From Ideonella_A sp963843805 (GTDB lineage: Bacteria > Pseudomonadota > Gammaproteobacteria > Burkholderiales > Burkholderiaceae_C), in assembly GCA_963843805.1 (NCBI GenBank), contig CAWJLY010000010.1:1-64000 (forward strand): a stretch of 64,000 nt of DNA, written 5' to 3'. The translations under genes were made by a program, and so were the position numbers. Below the pieces are notes generated by a model that saw only the letters and a program-made list of their open reading frames with translations, had not been told where the DNA came from and did no database searches. Of this stretch, positions 9,544 through 19,356 are shown piece after piece. Every line of letters begins with the position of its first letter. Positions within the stretch are counted from its first letter, which is position 1.

Positions 9544-9820
9544 TCACAGCACCACCTTGACCATCGGATGCGACGACAGGGTGCGGTACAGCTCGTCGAG
9601 CTGCTCGCGGCTGGTCGCCATGACGGTCAGCGTGATGCCCAGGTATTTGTCGCCCTTGCTGGCGCGCAGTTCGATCGTCGTCGCGTCGAAATCGGGATCG
9701 AACTGGCTGCGCGACCTGGGTCATCGCGTCGACGAAGCCATCGACGTTGGCGCCCATCACCTTGATCGGAAAGGCGCAGGGAAAGTCGATCAGCGATCGC
9801 TCGGCGGGGATGTCGTCCAT
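9544..9820 (-). CDS. DUF493 (YbeD) family protein (one frameshift)
   Basis: About 92 residues, starting MDDIPAERSLIDFPCAFPIK, with the family core VMGANVDGFVDAMTQV. After a single break near 9715 it continues ATTIELRASKGDKYLGITL and ends YRTLSSHPMVKVVL. YbeD proteins are small ACT-like proteins that sit next to lipB in many Proteobacteria; the biochemical role is not settled. It follows the aminotransferase gene by 7 bp and precedes lipB, so it belongs to the envelope/lipoate operon. Confidence 0.88.
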
Positions 9821-9827
9821 GCCCGAC

Positions 9828-10716
9828 TCAGATCGCCTGGCTAGCCTTCGCCCGCACATAGGCCTCGTGCAGCCGCGCGTAGACCGGGCCCGGCTTGCCG
9901 CGCAGCGCGCCATGGCCGACCGCTTCGCCATCGAGCGTGGTCACCGGCAGCACCTCCTTGGTGGCCGAACTGAGCAGGATCTCGTCGGCCGCCATCACCT
10001 CGCCTTCGGCGATCGGCCGCAGGTTGAAGGCGATGCCCTCCTCTTCGCACAATTCGCGGATCAGCTCGTAGCGGATGCCTTCGAGCACATGCTCGCTTTT
10101 CGGCGGCCCGAGCACCGCGCCTTCATGGACGATCCAGACATTGCACGCCGCCGCTTCGGTCAGGTGGCCGTCGCGGAACATGATGGTCTCGATCGCGCCG
10201 TGATCGGCGCTGATCTGCCGCGCCAGCACATTGCCGAGCAGCGAGATGCTCTTGATGTCGCCGCGCTCCCAGCGGAAATCGCGCGCCGTGACGCAGGCCA
10301 CGCCGCGCTGGCGCTGCTCGGCGGTCGGCGGCACCATCCGGTTGACCATCATGAAGACGGTCGGCTCGAGATGCCTGCGGCATCACATGGTCACGCAGCG
10401 CGACGCCGCGCGTCACCTGGATATAGACCAGCTGGTCGTCGACGCCCTGCTGATCGGCCAGCGCAGCGACCAGCCGCCGGCAGCGCTCCAGCCATTCGTC
10501 GCGCGTATGCGGGTTGTCGATGCGCAGCTTGCCGAGCCCGCGCTCCAGCCGGGCCATGTGCTCGGCAAACCGGAACAGCCGCCGCCCGTAGACCGGCACC
10601 ACTTCGTAGATGCCGTCGCCGAAGATGAAGCCGCGGTCGAGCACCGACACCTTCGCCTCGTTCAAGGGCAGGTAGTCGCCATTGAGGTAACACAGGGTAG
10701 CGGGAAGCGATTGCAT
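9828..10716 (-). CDS. dat: D-amino-acid aminotransferase (one frameshift)
   Basis: PLP fold-type IV aminotransferase of about 295 residues. It opens LCYLNGDYLPLNEAKVSVLDRGFIFGDGIYEVV and contains the PLP lysine in DIKSISLLGNVLA. LTEAAACNVWIV and ILLSSATKEVLPVTTLDG follow. D-alanine aminotransferases and branched-chain enzymes share this fold; the position between dacC and DUF493/lipB matches the Burkholderiales D-amino-acid type. The single break is near 10375, between VMPQ and EPTVFMMVNR. It probably provides D-glutamate or D-alanine for the cell wall. Confidence 0.85.
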
Positions 10717-10749
10717 GGCGGCTCCGATCAGGTGCGTCGAGCGTGCAGC

Positions 10750-11959
10750 TTACTTGATCCACAGCCGCATCGCATCCCAGGCGCGGCCCAGCAGGCCAGC
10801 CTGCGCGCACCGCCTTCGAGCACGGTCAGCGGCACTTCGGCAATCGGCTGCCCCGGCGCCGGTCGTCACTTTCAGCACGCCGACGCGCTGGCCGGCGGTC
10901 AGCGGCGCGACCAGCGGGTCGGTGCGTTCGATGCTGCGTCTGCAGCCTGGCGCCTTCGCCTTTGGGCACCGTGACGAATACGGCACCACCTTCGGCGCCC
11001 AGCCCGACTTGTGCGGCCTTGCCTTTCCAGACCGGCACGGTGACGATCGCCTGGCCCTTGGCGAACAGGCGCACCGTATCGAATGCCTGGAAGCCCCAGT
11101 TCAGCAGCTTCTGGCTTTCGTTGGCGCGCGCCTGCATCGAGCTGGTATTGAGGACCACGCTGAGCAGGCGCCGCTTGCCCGGGCCCTCGCCGGTCGACCC
11201 CGAGATTCGGAAATTCGCGCTCGGCGCTGGCGATCAGGCAATAGCCGGCGGCTTCGGTATAACCGGTCTTCATGCCGTCGACGCTCGGATCGCGCCGCAG
11301 CAGCAGGTTGCGGTTCGGCTGCGCGATGTTGTTGTACTTGTATTCCTTGATCGAGTAGTACGGGTAGAACTCGGGAAAGTCGCGAATGATGTGGGTCGCG
11401 ATGATCGCCATCTCGCGCGCGGTGCTCTTGTGCCCGGGCTCGGTCAGACCGGTCACGTTCTTGAACGTCGGTGTTTTTCAAGCCGAAGGCCTGCGCCTGC
11501 CGGTTCATCATGTCGACGAACTGCTCGGCGCGTGCCGGCCACACCTTCGGCCAACGCCACCGAGGCATCGTTGCCGCTTTGCACGATCATGCCGTGCAGC
11601 AGTTGCTCGACGGTCGGCGTCATCTTGGTATCGATGAACATCAAGCGAGCCGCCTTCCTTGCGCTCGTCCCAGGCGCGCTTGGATACCGGCAGCGTCTGC
11701 TGCAGCGACAGCTTCTTGTCGCGCAAGCGCTGTGAAAACCACGTACGCCGTCATCAGCTTGGTCAGCGAAGCCGGGTCGGACAGGCGCATCGGCATCGCG
11801 TTCGGCCAGGGTCTGGTTGCTCGTCAGGTCGAGCAGCAGAAACTGTTTGGCGGCGATCTCCGGCGGCTGTGGAGCCTGTGCATACACCGATCCGTGGCAA
11901 ACCGCGGCCAGCACAAGTGATGCAACGGCGCGTTGAAACAAAGGGGAATAGCGAATCAT
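10750..11959 (-). CDS. dacC: D-alanyl-D-alanine carboxypeptidase, PBP5/6 type (several frameshifts)
   Basis: Periplasmic DD-carboxypeptidase that trims the terminal D-Ala of peptidoglycan stem peptides. A signal peptide (AVASLVLAAVCHGSVYAQ) precedes the peptidase. The three catalytic motifs are present in different frames: DPASLTKLM (SxxK), IVQSGNDASVALAE (SxN) and DGMKTGYTEAAG (KTG). The C-terminal PBP5 domain includes GFQAFDTVRLFAKGQAI and an amphipathic end LGRAWDAMRLWIK that suits membrane anchoring. There are at least four indels. It is the first gene of the dacC-dat-DUF493-lipB-lipA series. Confidence 0.92.
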
Positions 11960-12099
11960 GAAAATGGGCCCAATTCAAGGAGGTGCGTGCGCGGGCATGG
12001 GCACCGGCCGTCGAGTCGACGCTGTGCCCATGGTGTCGCCAAACGCGACCCGTTGCCAAGCGATTCGTCTGCGCAAGCTGGCCAGACAAGGCGCGGCAA

Positions 12100-12426
12100 T
12101 CAACGGCCGACTTCAGGCGGCAATATCAATCGCTCGACCGGCTCGCCGCGCACCAGATGCGAGTCAACGATCTCGTCGATGTCCTCGTTGTCGACAAAGC
12201 TGTACCAGACCGCATCCGGATACACCACGGCGACCGGCCCACCTGCACATCTGTCCAGGCAGCCGGCCTTGTTCACCCGAATCCCGCCCGGACCGCTCAG
12301 ACCCGCTGACTTGATGCGCGACTTGCAATGATCGAAGCCTTCTTTCGCGCCATGCTGCAGACAGGCGTTTTCGCCGTTGTCGCGCTGGTTGAGGCAGAAA
12401 AAAATATGCCGCTGGTAATAACTCAT
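12100..12426 (-). CDS. Thioredoxin-fold (2Fe-2S) ferredoxin
   Basis: Intact 108-residue protein with the thioredoxin-like ferredoxin pattern: FFCLNQRDNGENACLQHG near the N-terminus and GCLDRCAGGPVAVVYP in the middle. These supply the four cluster cysteines. The C-terminus WYSFVDNEDIDEIVDSHL is typical of this small stand-alone family. It acts as a cytoplasmic electron carrier; the partner is unknown. It shares direction with the VanZ-like gene, which ends 33 bp upstream of its start. Confidence 0.85.
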   Translation of the reverse strand: MSYYQRHIFFCLNQRDNGENACLQHGAKEGFDHCKSRIKSAGLSGPGGIRVNKAGCLDRCAGGPVAVVYPDAVWYSFVDNEDIDEIVDSHLVRGEPVERLILPPEVGR

Positions 12427-12459
12427 CCAAGGGATTCTACCGATGGGCCCGCCAGCCGG

Positions 12460-13603
12460 TCAGCGTTGGCCGGGTGGCCGATTAACAGTCGCGCGGCGCG
12501 TCAGAACAGCCACCAGATGCCACATCGCCGCATAGGGCCAAAGCCATCCGACCCATTGGGCCAGGCCGTGGAAACGGATGAAACGTCCCTGCTCCCAGGC
12601 CTTCAGGCTGATCGCATAGTACGGATCGGCCGGGGCCAGGGTGACCAGCGCGACCATCAGCGTCAGCACGATCAGACCCGAGGCGGCCGAGGCTCGACGC
12701 GGCAGCCCAGCCGTCAGCAGGGCAAGCAACGATCCGACGCCGAGGGCCGCGGCGGTCTGCGGGGTCGCCCAGGCCAACGCGTGTTGCGGTGCGAAATTCA
12801 ATGCGGTCGACAAGTGCCGTCACCGTCACCGCCAGCAACGGTGCGATCATGCCCAGGGCCACTCTGCGCCAGCCGGGGATCGATACCGAATAAGCGACCA
12901 GGCAAGGCCCGAGCAGACCGAGCACCACGACCATGAACTCACCCGCTGGTGGCAGTGCCGGTGCGATCGCATCGACGCGCAGCCAGACCTCGGCCCACGG
13001 TTCGGCCCAACTGTCCTGCAAAGCGTCGTACAGCAGACTGCGAAGCCGTGGCAATACCTGACCCAGGCCGAGCGGCAGCGGCAGCGGAAACAGCAGCGCA
13101 ACCGGCCACATCAGCAACAGCACAAGACCGCTGGCGCTGCGCTGTGAAAACCAATGGTCGCGCAAGGTCTGCCACCGTGCAATGCCCCCCCGCGCCTGCG
13201 CCAGAGCACCCAGCGCGGCACCCGCAGCCGCACCTGCGAGATTCAGACCGGCATCGACATTCGAGGGAATCCGCTGCGGCAAAAAGTTCTGCAGGGTCTC
13301 CATCGACAAGCTCAGGGCACCCGCCAGCAGGCAGGCCGCGCTGAACGCGCTGAGCGAGCGCCAGCCGCTGCGGATGAAGGCCACGAACAGCAAGCCGCCC
13401 AGCGGGATGTAGCCGAACAGGTTGGCCGTCAGATCGAACCATGTCCACCAGCGTGGCCAAGGCAGCAGCAGGAATTGTCCGATCGGAACGCCGGGCATGC
13501 GCCAACCGACAAACGGGTAAAGGCTGGCATAGACGATCAGCGCGGCAAACAGCAGCGTCAGCCCAATCGCCGAACTGCGGTGGCGGACTTCGGGAACTGG
13601 CAC
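12460..13603 (-). CDS. VanZ-family membrane protein (one frameshift)
   Basis: About 380 residues with roughly nine membrane segments. The N-terminal 130 residues are VanZ-like: LIVYASLYPFVGWR, LTANLFGYIPLGGLL and SLSMETLQNFLPQRIPSNVD. The C-terminal half is another hydrophobic module with LLFPLPLPLGLGQVLP. One break near 12805 joins AVTVTALV to STALNFAPQHALAW. VanZ proteins are linked to teicoplanin resistance in Gram-positives, but in Proteobacteria the role is unknown. A GTG at 13603 is the likely start, 15 bp after the hemJ stop. Confidence 0.78.
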
Positions 13604-13618
13604 CGAGGGCAGGCGCGA

Positions 13619-14050
13619 TCAGAACGGCTTGACGACGACGAGGATCACAATCGCCGCGAACATCACCACCGCGACCTCGTTGAAGATGCGAAACCAGCGT
13701 TCGCTCCGCGCATTGGCCGAGTTCTCGAATTTGCGCAGCAGGGTCTTGCAAGCATGGTGATAACCGATGGCGACAACAACCAGCGCCAGTTTGGCAAACA
13801 TCCAGCCGTTGCCAGGCCCATGCAAGCCGATACCGAAGGCCAGCCACAACATCGCGCCGAGCGTCAGCGCGATCAACATCAGGATGCCCATGAAGCGGTG
13901 CAGTCGACGAGCCATCAACAGCAGTCGCTCCCGTTCGGCATGACTGTCGGCCGGAACGGCAACCAGATTGACGAAGATGCGCGGCAGATAAAACAGGCCG
14001 GCAAACCAACTGGCGACGAAGACGATATGAAAAGCTTTGATCCAGAGCAT
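13619..14050 (-). CDS. hemJ: HemJ-like protoporphyrinogen IX oxidase
   Basis: Intact 143-residue membrane protein with four hydrophobic helices. It begins MLWIKAFHIVFVASWFAGLFYLPRI, matching the HemJ/UPF0093 family with its conserved His8 and YLPR motif. It ends FRIFNEVAVVMFAAIVILVVVKPF. HemJ oxidises protoporphyrinogen in heme synthesis. A long open frame extends upstream, but the ATG at 14050 gives the canonical N-terminus. It is divergent from hemB, another heme gene, with 141 bp between them for shared regulation. Confidence 0.9.
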   Translation of the reverse strand: MLWIKAFHIVFVASWFAGLFYLPRIFVNLVAVPADSHAERERLLLMARRLHRFMGILMLIALTLGAMLWLAFGIGLHGPGNGWMFAKLALVVVAIGYHHACKTLLRKFENSANARSERWFRIFNEVAVVMFAAIVILVVVKPF

Positions 14051-14191
14051 CGCTCGATTATCGCGATTCGACCGGGTCGCCGGATATTTCAGCGCAGCCG
14101 CCCGGCCCGGATGCACCGTGCCGACGCCGACACGCAACGTATCATTTCGACTTGCTGCGCACCATCGCCAGCGCCCCCGAGCAGACGCGCC

Positions 14192-15196
14192 GTGTTCATC
14201 CCGCCCCCGTTTCCAGTCAGCCGCCCGCGCCGCCTGCGCCGCGACCCGTTTACGCGCGACCTGGTTCGCGAGCACGCACTGCAACCGAGCGACCTGATCC
14301 TGCCGGTTTTCGTCCTCGCCGGCCAGGGCTTGAGCCAGGATGTCGCATCGATGCCCGGGGTCGCGCGGCACAGTCTGGACCGGCTTTTCCCGATTGCCGA
14401 ACAATGTGTGCGCCTCGGAATCCCGGTGATGGCGCTGTTTCCGGTCATCGATGCGGGGCTCAAATCCGCTGACGGTGCCGAGGCCACCAATCCGGATGGA
14501 CTGATTCCGCAGGTAGCCCAGGCCTTGAAGAAGCGGTTTCCGGAACTCGGCCTGATGACCGATGTCGCGCTCGATCCGTATACAAGCCATGGCCAGGATG
14601 GCCTGCTCGACGCGACCGGCTACATCATCAACGACAGCACCGTCGAGGTTTTGACTCGCCAGGCGCTGGTCCAGGCTCAGGCCGGGGTCGATATCGTGGC
14701 CCCCAGCGACATGATGGATGGCCGAATCGGAGCGATCCGTTCAGTGCTGGAAACCAACGGCCTGGTGCACACCCGCATCATGGCCTACAGCGCCAAATAT
14801 GCCAGCGCCTTCTACGGCCCGTTTCGTGATGCCGTCGGCTCGTCAGCCAATCTGGGCAAGGGCAACAAGAAGGTTTATCAGATGGATCCGGGCAATTCGG
14901 ACGAGGCGCTGCGCGAAGTCGCACTCGACCTGGCCGAAGGCGCCGACATGGTGATGGTCAAGCCTGGTATGCCGTATCTGGATATCGTGCGTCGCGTCAA
15001 GGATGAATTCAGAGTTCCGACCTTTGCCTATCAGGTCAGCGGCGAATACGCGATGCTGAAGGCTGCGGCGCTCAATGGCTGGCTCGATCACGATGCGGTG
15101 ATGCTGGAAAGCCTGCTCGCCTTCAAGCGCGCCGGCGCCGACGGCGTGTTGAGTTATTTCGCGATCGAAGCCGCCAATTGCCTGCGGGCAGCCTGA
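14192..15196 (+). CDS. hemB: Delta-aminolevulinic acid dehydratase (porphobilinogen synthase)
   Basis: Condenses two 5-aminolevulinates into porphobilinogen. The 334-residue protein is intact. The active-site lysines lie in YSAKYASAFYGPFRDA and MVMVKPGMPYLDIV. In the metal region it has DVALDPYTSHGQDGL, with Asp where zinc enzymes carry Cys, so this is the Mg-type seen in Pseudomonas (family knowledge). I take the GTG at 14192 as start because it gives MFIPPPFPVSRPRRLRRD; the open frame continues far upstream without homology. Divergent from hemJ. Confidence 0.95.
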   Translation: MFIPPPFPVSRPRRLRRDPFTRDLVREHALQPSDLILPVFVLAGQGLSQDVASMPGVARHSLDRLFPIAEQCVRLGIPVMALFPVIDAGLKSADGAEATNPDGLIPQVAQALKKRFPELGLMTDVALDPYTSHGQDGLLDATGYIINDSTVEVLTRQALVQAQAGVDIVAPSDMMDGRIGAIRSVLETNGLVHTRIMAYSAKYASAFYGPFRDAVGSSANLGKGNKKVYQMDPGNSDEALREVALDLAEGADMVMVKPGMPYLDIVRRVKDEFRVPTFAYQVSGEYAMLKAAALNGWLDHDAVMLESLLAFKRAGADGVLSYFAIEAANCLRAA

Positions 15197-15215
15197 CTCC
15201 GACCCTCCCGGAACG

Positions 15216-16292
15216 ATGCGGATCTTTCATGCCAGCGGCGAGCAGTTTCTGGAACTGTCGACGTTGCCGGAGGCGTTGCCCGCGCAGGGCTGGCTGTGGA
15301 TCGGCGCCGCCCGTAGTGAGCTCGCATCCGATGCCAGCTGGTTGCAATCGACGCTGCGCCGCTGGACGGGCGGCGAGCTTGTCGATCTGCACATCTCGGA
15401 TCTACTGAACAAACAGCTGCCGTCGCATTTCGACTCGACGTCCTGGTACGACCTGCTGGTTTTCCGTCGTCTGGCAGCCGGCGCTCGCGACCCGTCTGGC
15501 GCGGCGATCGCCGGTTCGGTTGTCGGGGCAATCGATACCAGCCCGGTCGGTTTTGCGCTGTTCGACCGCGTCTTGCTCAGTGTCCACCCCGAAGACTGCC
15601 TGGTGCGCGATTTTTTCGCCGCCCGTCTGTTGCAACAGGGTCAGACGGTCGACTCGCGCAGTGCCTCGCGTCTGCCGCCGAGCGCAGCCGATCTGATGCT
15701 TCGCATGCTCAACCACATGGTCGACGGCTACCTCGAACTGCGTCGACTGTTGTCGAAAGAGCTGACCGAGCTGCAGCGCCAACTGTTCGAGCCACACGGT
15801 CGTGTGTTCGATTGGCGCATCTTGCTCGCGCTGCGCAATGCCTTGCACCTGCTTGAAGACACCTGCGAAGACCAGCAATCGGCGGTTGTCGAGTGGATCG
15901 ATTCGCTCGACGAGTGGCCGCAGCATGACGACGGTTTGCTGGCGCGCCGCGAGCTCGAGCTGCTGCGCCTGCGATCGCGCGATGTGCTCGAGCATGTCGA
16001 GCGCGTACTCAGCCATGTCCGGCGGCTCGAATCATCGGCCGAAGCCGCGGTGCAGATGCATTTCTCGGCGCAGAGCCATCGCACCAACAACATCATGCGA
16101 ACACTGACCGTGCTGACCGCGATCTTTTTGCCGCTCAATCTGGTGACCGGCTTTTTCGGCATGAACTTCGATCGCCTGCCGCTGATCCACAGCAGCCTCG
16201 GACTGTGGGCCGTGGTCGGGACGCTGCTGACGACCGGGGTGGCGCTCAGCATCTTCTTCTGGCGCAAGCGTTATCTGGGAGGAAACCGGTGA
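15216..16292 (+). CDS. CorA/ZntB-family divalent cation transporter
   Basis: Intact 358-residue membrane protein. A long acidic cytoplasmic domain with coiled-coil helices fills residues 1-290. Two C-terminal membrane helices follow, with the signature FFGMNFDRLP after the first. The GMN motif defines the family and forms the pore entrance. Substrate (Mg2+, Zn2+ or Co2+) cannot be assigned by eye. It follows hemB by 19 bp, and its TGA overlaps the GTG of the next transporter, so hemB, this gene and the EamA gene may form one operon. Confidence 0.9.
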   Translation: MRIFHASGEQFLELSTLPEALPAQGWLWIGAARSELASDASWLQSTLRRWTGGELVDLHISDLLNKQLPSHFDSTSWYDLLVFRRLAAGARDPSGAAIAGSVVGAIDTSPVGFALFDRVLLSVHPEDCLVRDFFAARLLQQGQTVDSRSASRLPPSAADLMLRMLNHMVDGYLELRRLLSKELTELQRQLFEPHGRVFDWRILLALRNALHLLEDTCEDQQSAVVEWIDSLDEWPQHDDGLLARRELELLRLRSRDVLEHVERVLSHVRRLESSAEAAVQMHFSAQSHRTNNIMRTLTVLTAIFLPLNLVTGFFGMNFDRLPLIHSSLGLWAVVGTLLTTGVALSIFFWRKRYLGGNR

Positions 16293-17194
16293 GCGGTGAA
16301 CGTTTCAGCCGGCGCCACTTGCTGCTGTTGGTCTCGGTGACCTTGGTCTGGGGCTTCAACTGGCCGGTGCTCAAGCTCGGCGTGAGCGGTTATCCGCCGC
16401 TGTCGTTCCGCGCGCTGTCGATGCTGCTCGGACTGCCCTTGCTGTTTCTGGCGACGCGGCTGTTCAAGATGCCGCTGCATGTGGCGCGCAGCGATTGGCC
16501 GGAACTGGGCCGGTTGACAATGACCAACATGATCGTCTGGCATGTGCTGGCGATTCTGTCGATCCAGTCGCTGTCGTCCGGGCGCGCCGCCATCCTCGGC
16601 TACACGATGCCCATTTTCTCGGCGGTGTGGGGAATGATCTGGTTCAACCAACGGCTGTCGGGCCGCCAGCAGAGTGGCGTCGCCGCTGCGGCATTCGGTG
16701 TCGCGTTGTTGCTTTGGCATGAAATCGATCGCATGACTGGCAGCCCGATCGGCGTGGTCGGCATGTTGATCGCTGCAGCGGTCTGGGCGCTCGGCACCCA
16801 GATGCTTCGCCGCACCACGATCCAGGCTCCGACCTTGGTGCTGGTCTGGTGGATGACGCTGGTCACCACGATCGTGACCGTGATCCTGGCCTGGATCTTC
16901 GAACGCGATCAGTGGACGGCGCTGCCGCCGGCCGTCTGGGCGGCGGTAGCCTACAACGGCATCCTGATCTTCGGCTTTGCTCAACCTGCCTGGCTGCTGC
17001 TGGCTCGTGAACTGGCCCCCGCGGCGTCGACGCTCAGTGTGATGCTGATTCCCGTTCTCGGCACCCTGTCCGGTGCCTGGTGGCTCGGCGAGTCGATCTA
17101 TTGGCAGGACGGCGCAGCGCTGCTGTTGATCGGGGTAGCCATCGCCTCGGTGCTGCTGCCGCCGCGCCGTCAGGGCAGCGGATTGGAGGCGTAG
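16289..17194 (+). CDS. EamA/DMT-superfamily transporter
   Basis: 301 residues with about ten membrane helices arranged as two EamA repeats. LVSVTLVWGFNWPVLKLGVSG opens the first, and IGVVGMLIAAAVWALGTQM begins the second. The GTG start at 16289 overlaps the CorA stop by four bases and has a GGAGG ribosome-binding site at 16278-16282. The substrate is unknown; family members export metabolites or amino acids. Its last 25 bases overlap the 3' end of ybeY on the other strand. Confidence 0.87.
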   Translation: MSGERFSRRHLLLLVSVTLVWGFNWPVLKLGVSGYPPLSFRALSMLLGLPLLFLATRLFKMPLHVARSDWPELGRLTMTNMIVWHVLAILSIQSLSSGRAAILGYTMPIFSAVWGMIWFNQRLSGRQQSGVAAAAFGVALLLWHEIDRMTGSPIGVVGMLIAAAVWALGTQMLRRTTIQAPTLVLVWWMTLVTTIVTVILAWIFERDQWTALPPAVWAAVAYNGILIFGFAQPAWLLLARELAPAASTLSVMLIPVLGTLSGAWWLGESIYWQDGAALLLIGVAIASVLLPPRRQGSGLEA

Positions 17195-17665
17195 GGATCC
17201 GCCACGCCAAGCTGCGCCAGGATGCGGCTCTCGCGCCCCTCCATCTGCCGCGCCTGTCGATCGTCCAGATGATCGTAGCCCTGAGCATGCAGGCTGCCAT
17301 GCACCAGCAGGTGGGCATAGTGATCGGCGAGCGGAATTCCCATCGCCGCAGCTTCGCGCTCGACCACCGGCGCGCACAAGACCAGGTCGGCCACCACCAC
17401 CGGATCGATGGCTGTAGTCGAATGTCAGGACATTGGTGGCGTGGTCTTGCTGGCGGTAGTCGCGGTTCAACGCGCGGCCTTCGGGCTCATCGACCACTCG
17501 AACCGTCAGCTCGGCGGGACGCTCAAGCGCGGCGCGCAGGCAGCGGGCAACCCGGCTTCGCGGCAGAAGCTGCCGATGCGCGCGCGCCGCATCGTTGCGG
17601 GCAAACTGGAGCGACAACGAGAGAGCGGGAAGCAACGACAGCGGGCGTGTCCGGTCAACCGTCAT
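17170..17665 (-). CDS. ybeY: Endoribonuclease YbeY (one frameshift)
   Basis: Single-strand-specific metallo-RNase for 16S rRNA maturation and ribosome quality control. The zinc motif HGSLHAQGYDH is complete. The N-terminal half has ELTVRVVDEPEGRALNRDYR and HATNVLTFDY. One break near 17405 separates this from VVVADLVLCAPVVEREA. The start at 17665 overlaps the last 11 bases of phoH, the usual phoH-ybeY order. The 3' end overlaps the EamA gene tail-to-tail. Confidence 0.9.
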
Positions 17666-18644
17666 CGCCGCGCGCTGCGTCGTAGGCTTCGACAATGCGC
17701 GCGACCAGCGGGTGCCGCACCACATCGACCGAAGTAAAACGGGTTGTGGCGATGCCATCGACCCGGCGCAGGATGCGCTCCGCGTCGATCAGGCCGCTCA
17801 ACTGGCCGCGCGGCAGATCGATCTGGCTGACATCACCCGTCACCACGCATTTGCTGCCGAAGCCGATGCGGGTCAGAAACATCTTCATCTGCTCGGGCGT
17901 CGTATTCTGGGCCTCGTCGAGGATGACAAAGGCATGGTTCAGCGTGCGCCCGCGCATGAATGCGAGCGGCGCCACTTCGATCAAACCCTTCTCGAAGGCC
18001 CGCGCCACCTTGTCGAGCCCCATCAGGTCGTCCAGGGCGTCGTACAACGGACGAAGATAGGGGTCGACCTTTTGCGCCAGATCGCCGGGCAGAAAACCCA
18101 GCCGTTCGCCCGCCTCGACGGCCGGGCGGGTCAGGATGATCCGCTGCACCGCACTGCGCTCGAGCGCATCGACCGCGCAGGCCACCGCCAGAAAAGTCTT
18201 GCCCGTGCCTGCCGGGCCGATGCCGAAGCTGATGTCGTGGCTGAGAATATTGGCGAGATAGAGCTGCTGGTTCGGCGTGCGGCCGATGACATCGCCGCGG
18301 CGGGTTCGCAGGTTCGGCTCGGCGGTGATGGCTTCGCTGGTCGCGCTGGTGGCCGCCGAGGTCTCGCGGCGCGACAGGCTGGCCGGATCGGCAACCGCCT
18401 GCACCAAGGCGAGCTGGAATGCCTCGGGCTCGAGCGGCTTTTTGGCGCGGTCGTACAAGGATTGCAGCAGCGCCACCGCCCGTTCTGCCTGCGCTTTGCT
18501 GCCTTCGATCCGGAACGACTCGTTGCGCCGCGAGATGGTCACGTCCATCGCCGATTCGATATCCCTCAGCTGGCTGTCCATGCTGCCGCACAAATGCGCG
18601 AGCCGGGAATTGTCGACAGGGATGAAGGCGTGGCGAAGGATCAC
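17655..18644 (-). CDS. phoH: PhoH-like ATPase
   Basis: Intact 329-residue P-loop ATPase. Walker A is GPAGTGKTFLAVA and Walker B is HAFVILDEAQNTT, followed by GFGSKCVVTGDVSQIDLP. The first 120 residues form the N-terminal KH-like region with DVTISRRNESFRIEG. The encoded enzyme is cytoplasmic and probably acts on RNA with YbeY (family inference). The GTG at 18644 starts the frame; other starts further upstream cannot be excluded. Divergent from ruvA with about 107 bp between. Confidence 0.93.
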   Translation of the reverse strand: MILRHAFIPVDNSRLAHLCGSMDSQLRDIESAMDVTISRRNESFRIEGSKAQAERAVALLQSLYDRAKKPLEPEAFQLALVQAVADPASLSRRETSAATSATSEAITAEPNLRTRRGDVIGRTPNQQLYLANILSHDISFGIGPAGTGKTFLAVACAVDALERSAVQRIILTRPAVEAGERLGFLPGDLAQKVDPYLRPLYDALDDLMGLDKVARAFEKGLIEVAPLAFMRGRTLNHAFVILDEAQNTTPEQMKMFLTRIGFGSKCVVTGDVSQIDLPRGQLSGLIDAERILRRVDGIATTRFTSVDVVRHPLVARIVEAYDAARGDDG

Positions 18645-18751
18645 GGTGGGCGGGCTGGGTTCGGCATTCGACCTGGAACGCTGATTGTCGCTGAAGGCGC
18701 AAACAATCTGCAGTCTGCGAGCATGCCGTCGGGCGACCCGATAATCAACCG

Positions 18752-19328
18752 ATGATCGGACGACTCACCGGCCTGCTGGCCGAGAAGACCCCCCCACAGG
18801 TGCTGCTCGACGTGAACGGCGTCGGTTATGAAATCGACGTGCCGATGAGCAGCTATTTCAATTTGCCGGCGATCGGCGAGCGGGTCAGCCTGCTGACCCA
18901 TTTTGTGGTGCGTGAAGATGCACAGGTGCTGTTCGGCTTTTTGAGCGCAAGCGAGCGCCATACCTTTCGGCTGCTGATCAAGATCTCCGGCGTCGGGCCC
19001 CGCATGGCACTGGCCATCTTGTCGGGTCTGAGTGTCGACGACCTGGCGCAGGCCGTCAGCCAGCAACAAAGCGGCCGTCTGGTCAAGGTGCCGGGAATCG
19101 GCAAGAAAACCGCCGAGCGGCTGCTGCTCGAGCTGAAGGGCAAACTCGGCGATGTGCCCGGCGAGACGCCATGCCGGCCCTGGCGCTGACAGCCATGCCG
19201 ACATCTTGCAGGCCCTGTTGGCGCTTGGCTACAACGATCGTGAAGCGGCGGCTGCGCTGAAGGCCTTGCCGGCGGGTATCGGCGTCAGCGAAGGCATCCG
19301 GTTGGCGCTGCGCTCGCTCGGCAAATGA
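18752..19328 (+). CDS. ruvA: Holliday junction helicase subunit RuvA (one frameshift)
   Basis: RuvA binds four-way junctions and recruits RuvB. It starts MIGRLTGLLAEKTPPQVLLDVNG; the HhH motifs appear in LIKISGVGPRMALAILSG and LVKVPGIGKKTAERLLLEL. After a break near 19170-19190 domain III continues ADILQALLALGYNDREAAAALK and ends LALRSLGK. Length is about 192 residues, normal for the family. The copper chaperone gene on the opposite strand separates it from ruvB. Confidence 0.94.
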
Positions 19329-19356
19329 CGCAGCAGCCTGCCGGCTGCCACCGAAA

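Noticed and set aside
16271..17758. 495-residue open frame on the minus strand opposite the EamA gene
   Set aside because: It is antisense to a clear membrane transporter and then runs into ybeY in its correct frame. Its Arg/Gln/His-rich text is typical of a shadow frame in GC-rich DNA; only the ybeY N-terminal part is real.
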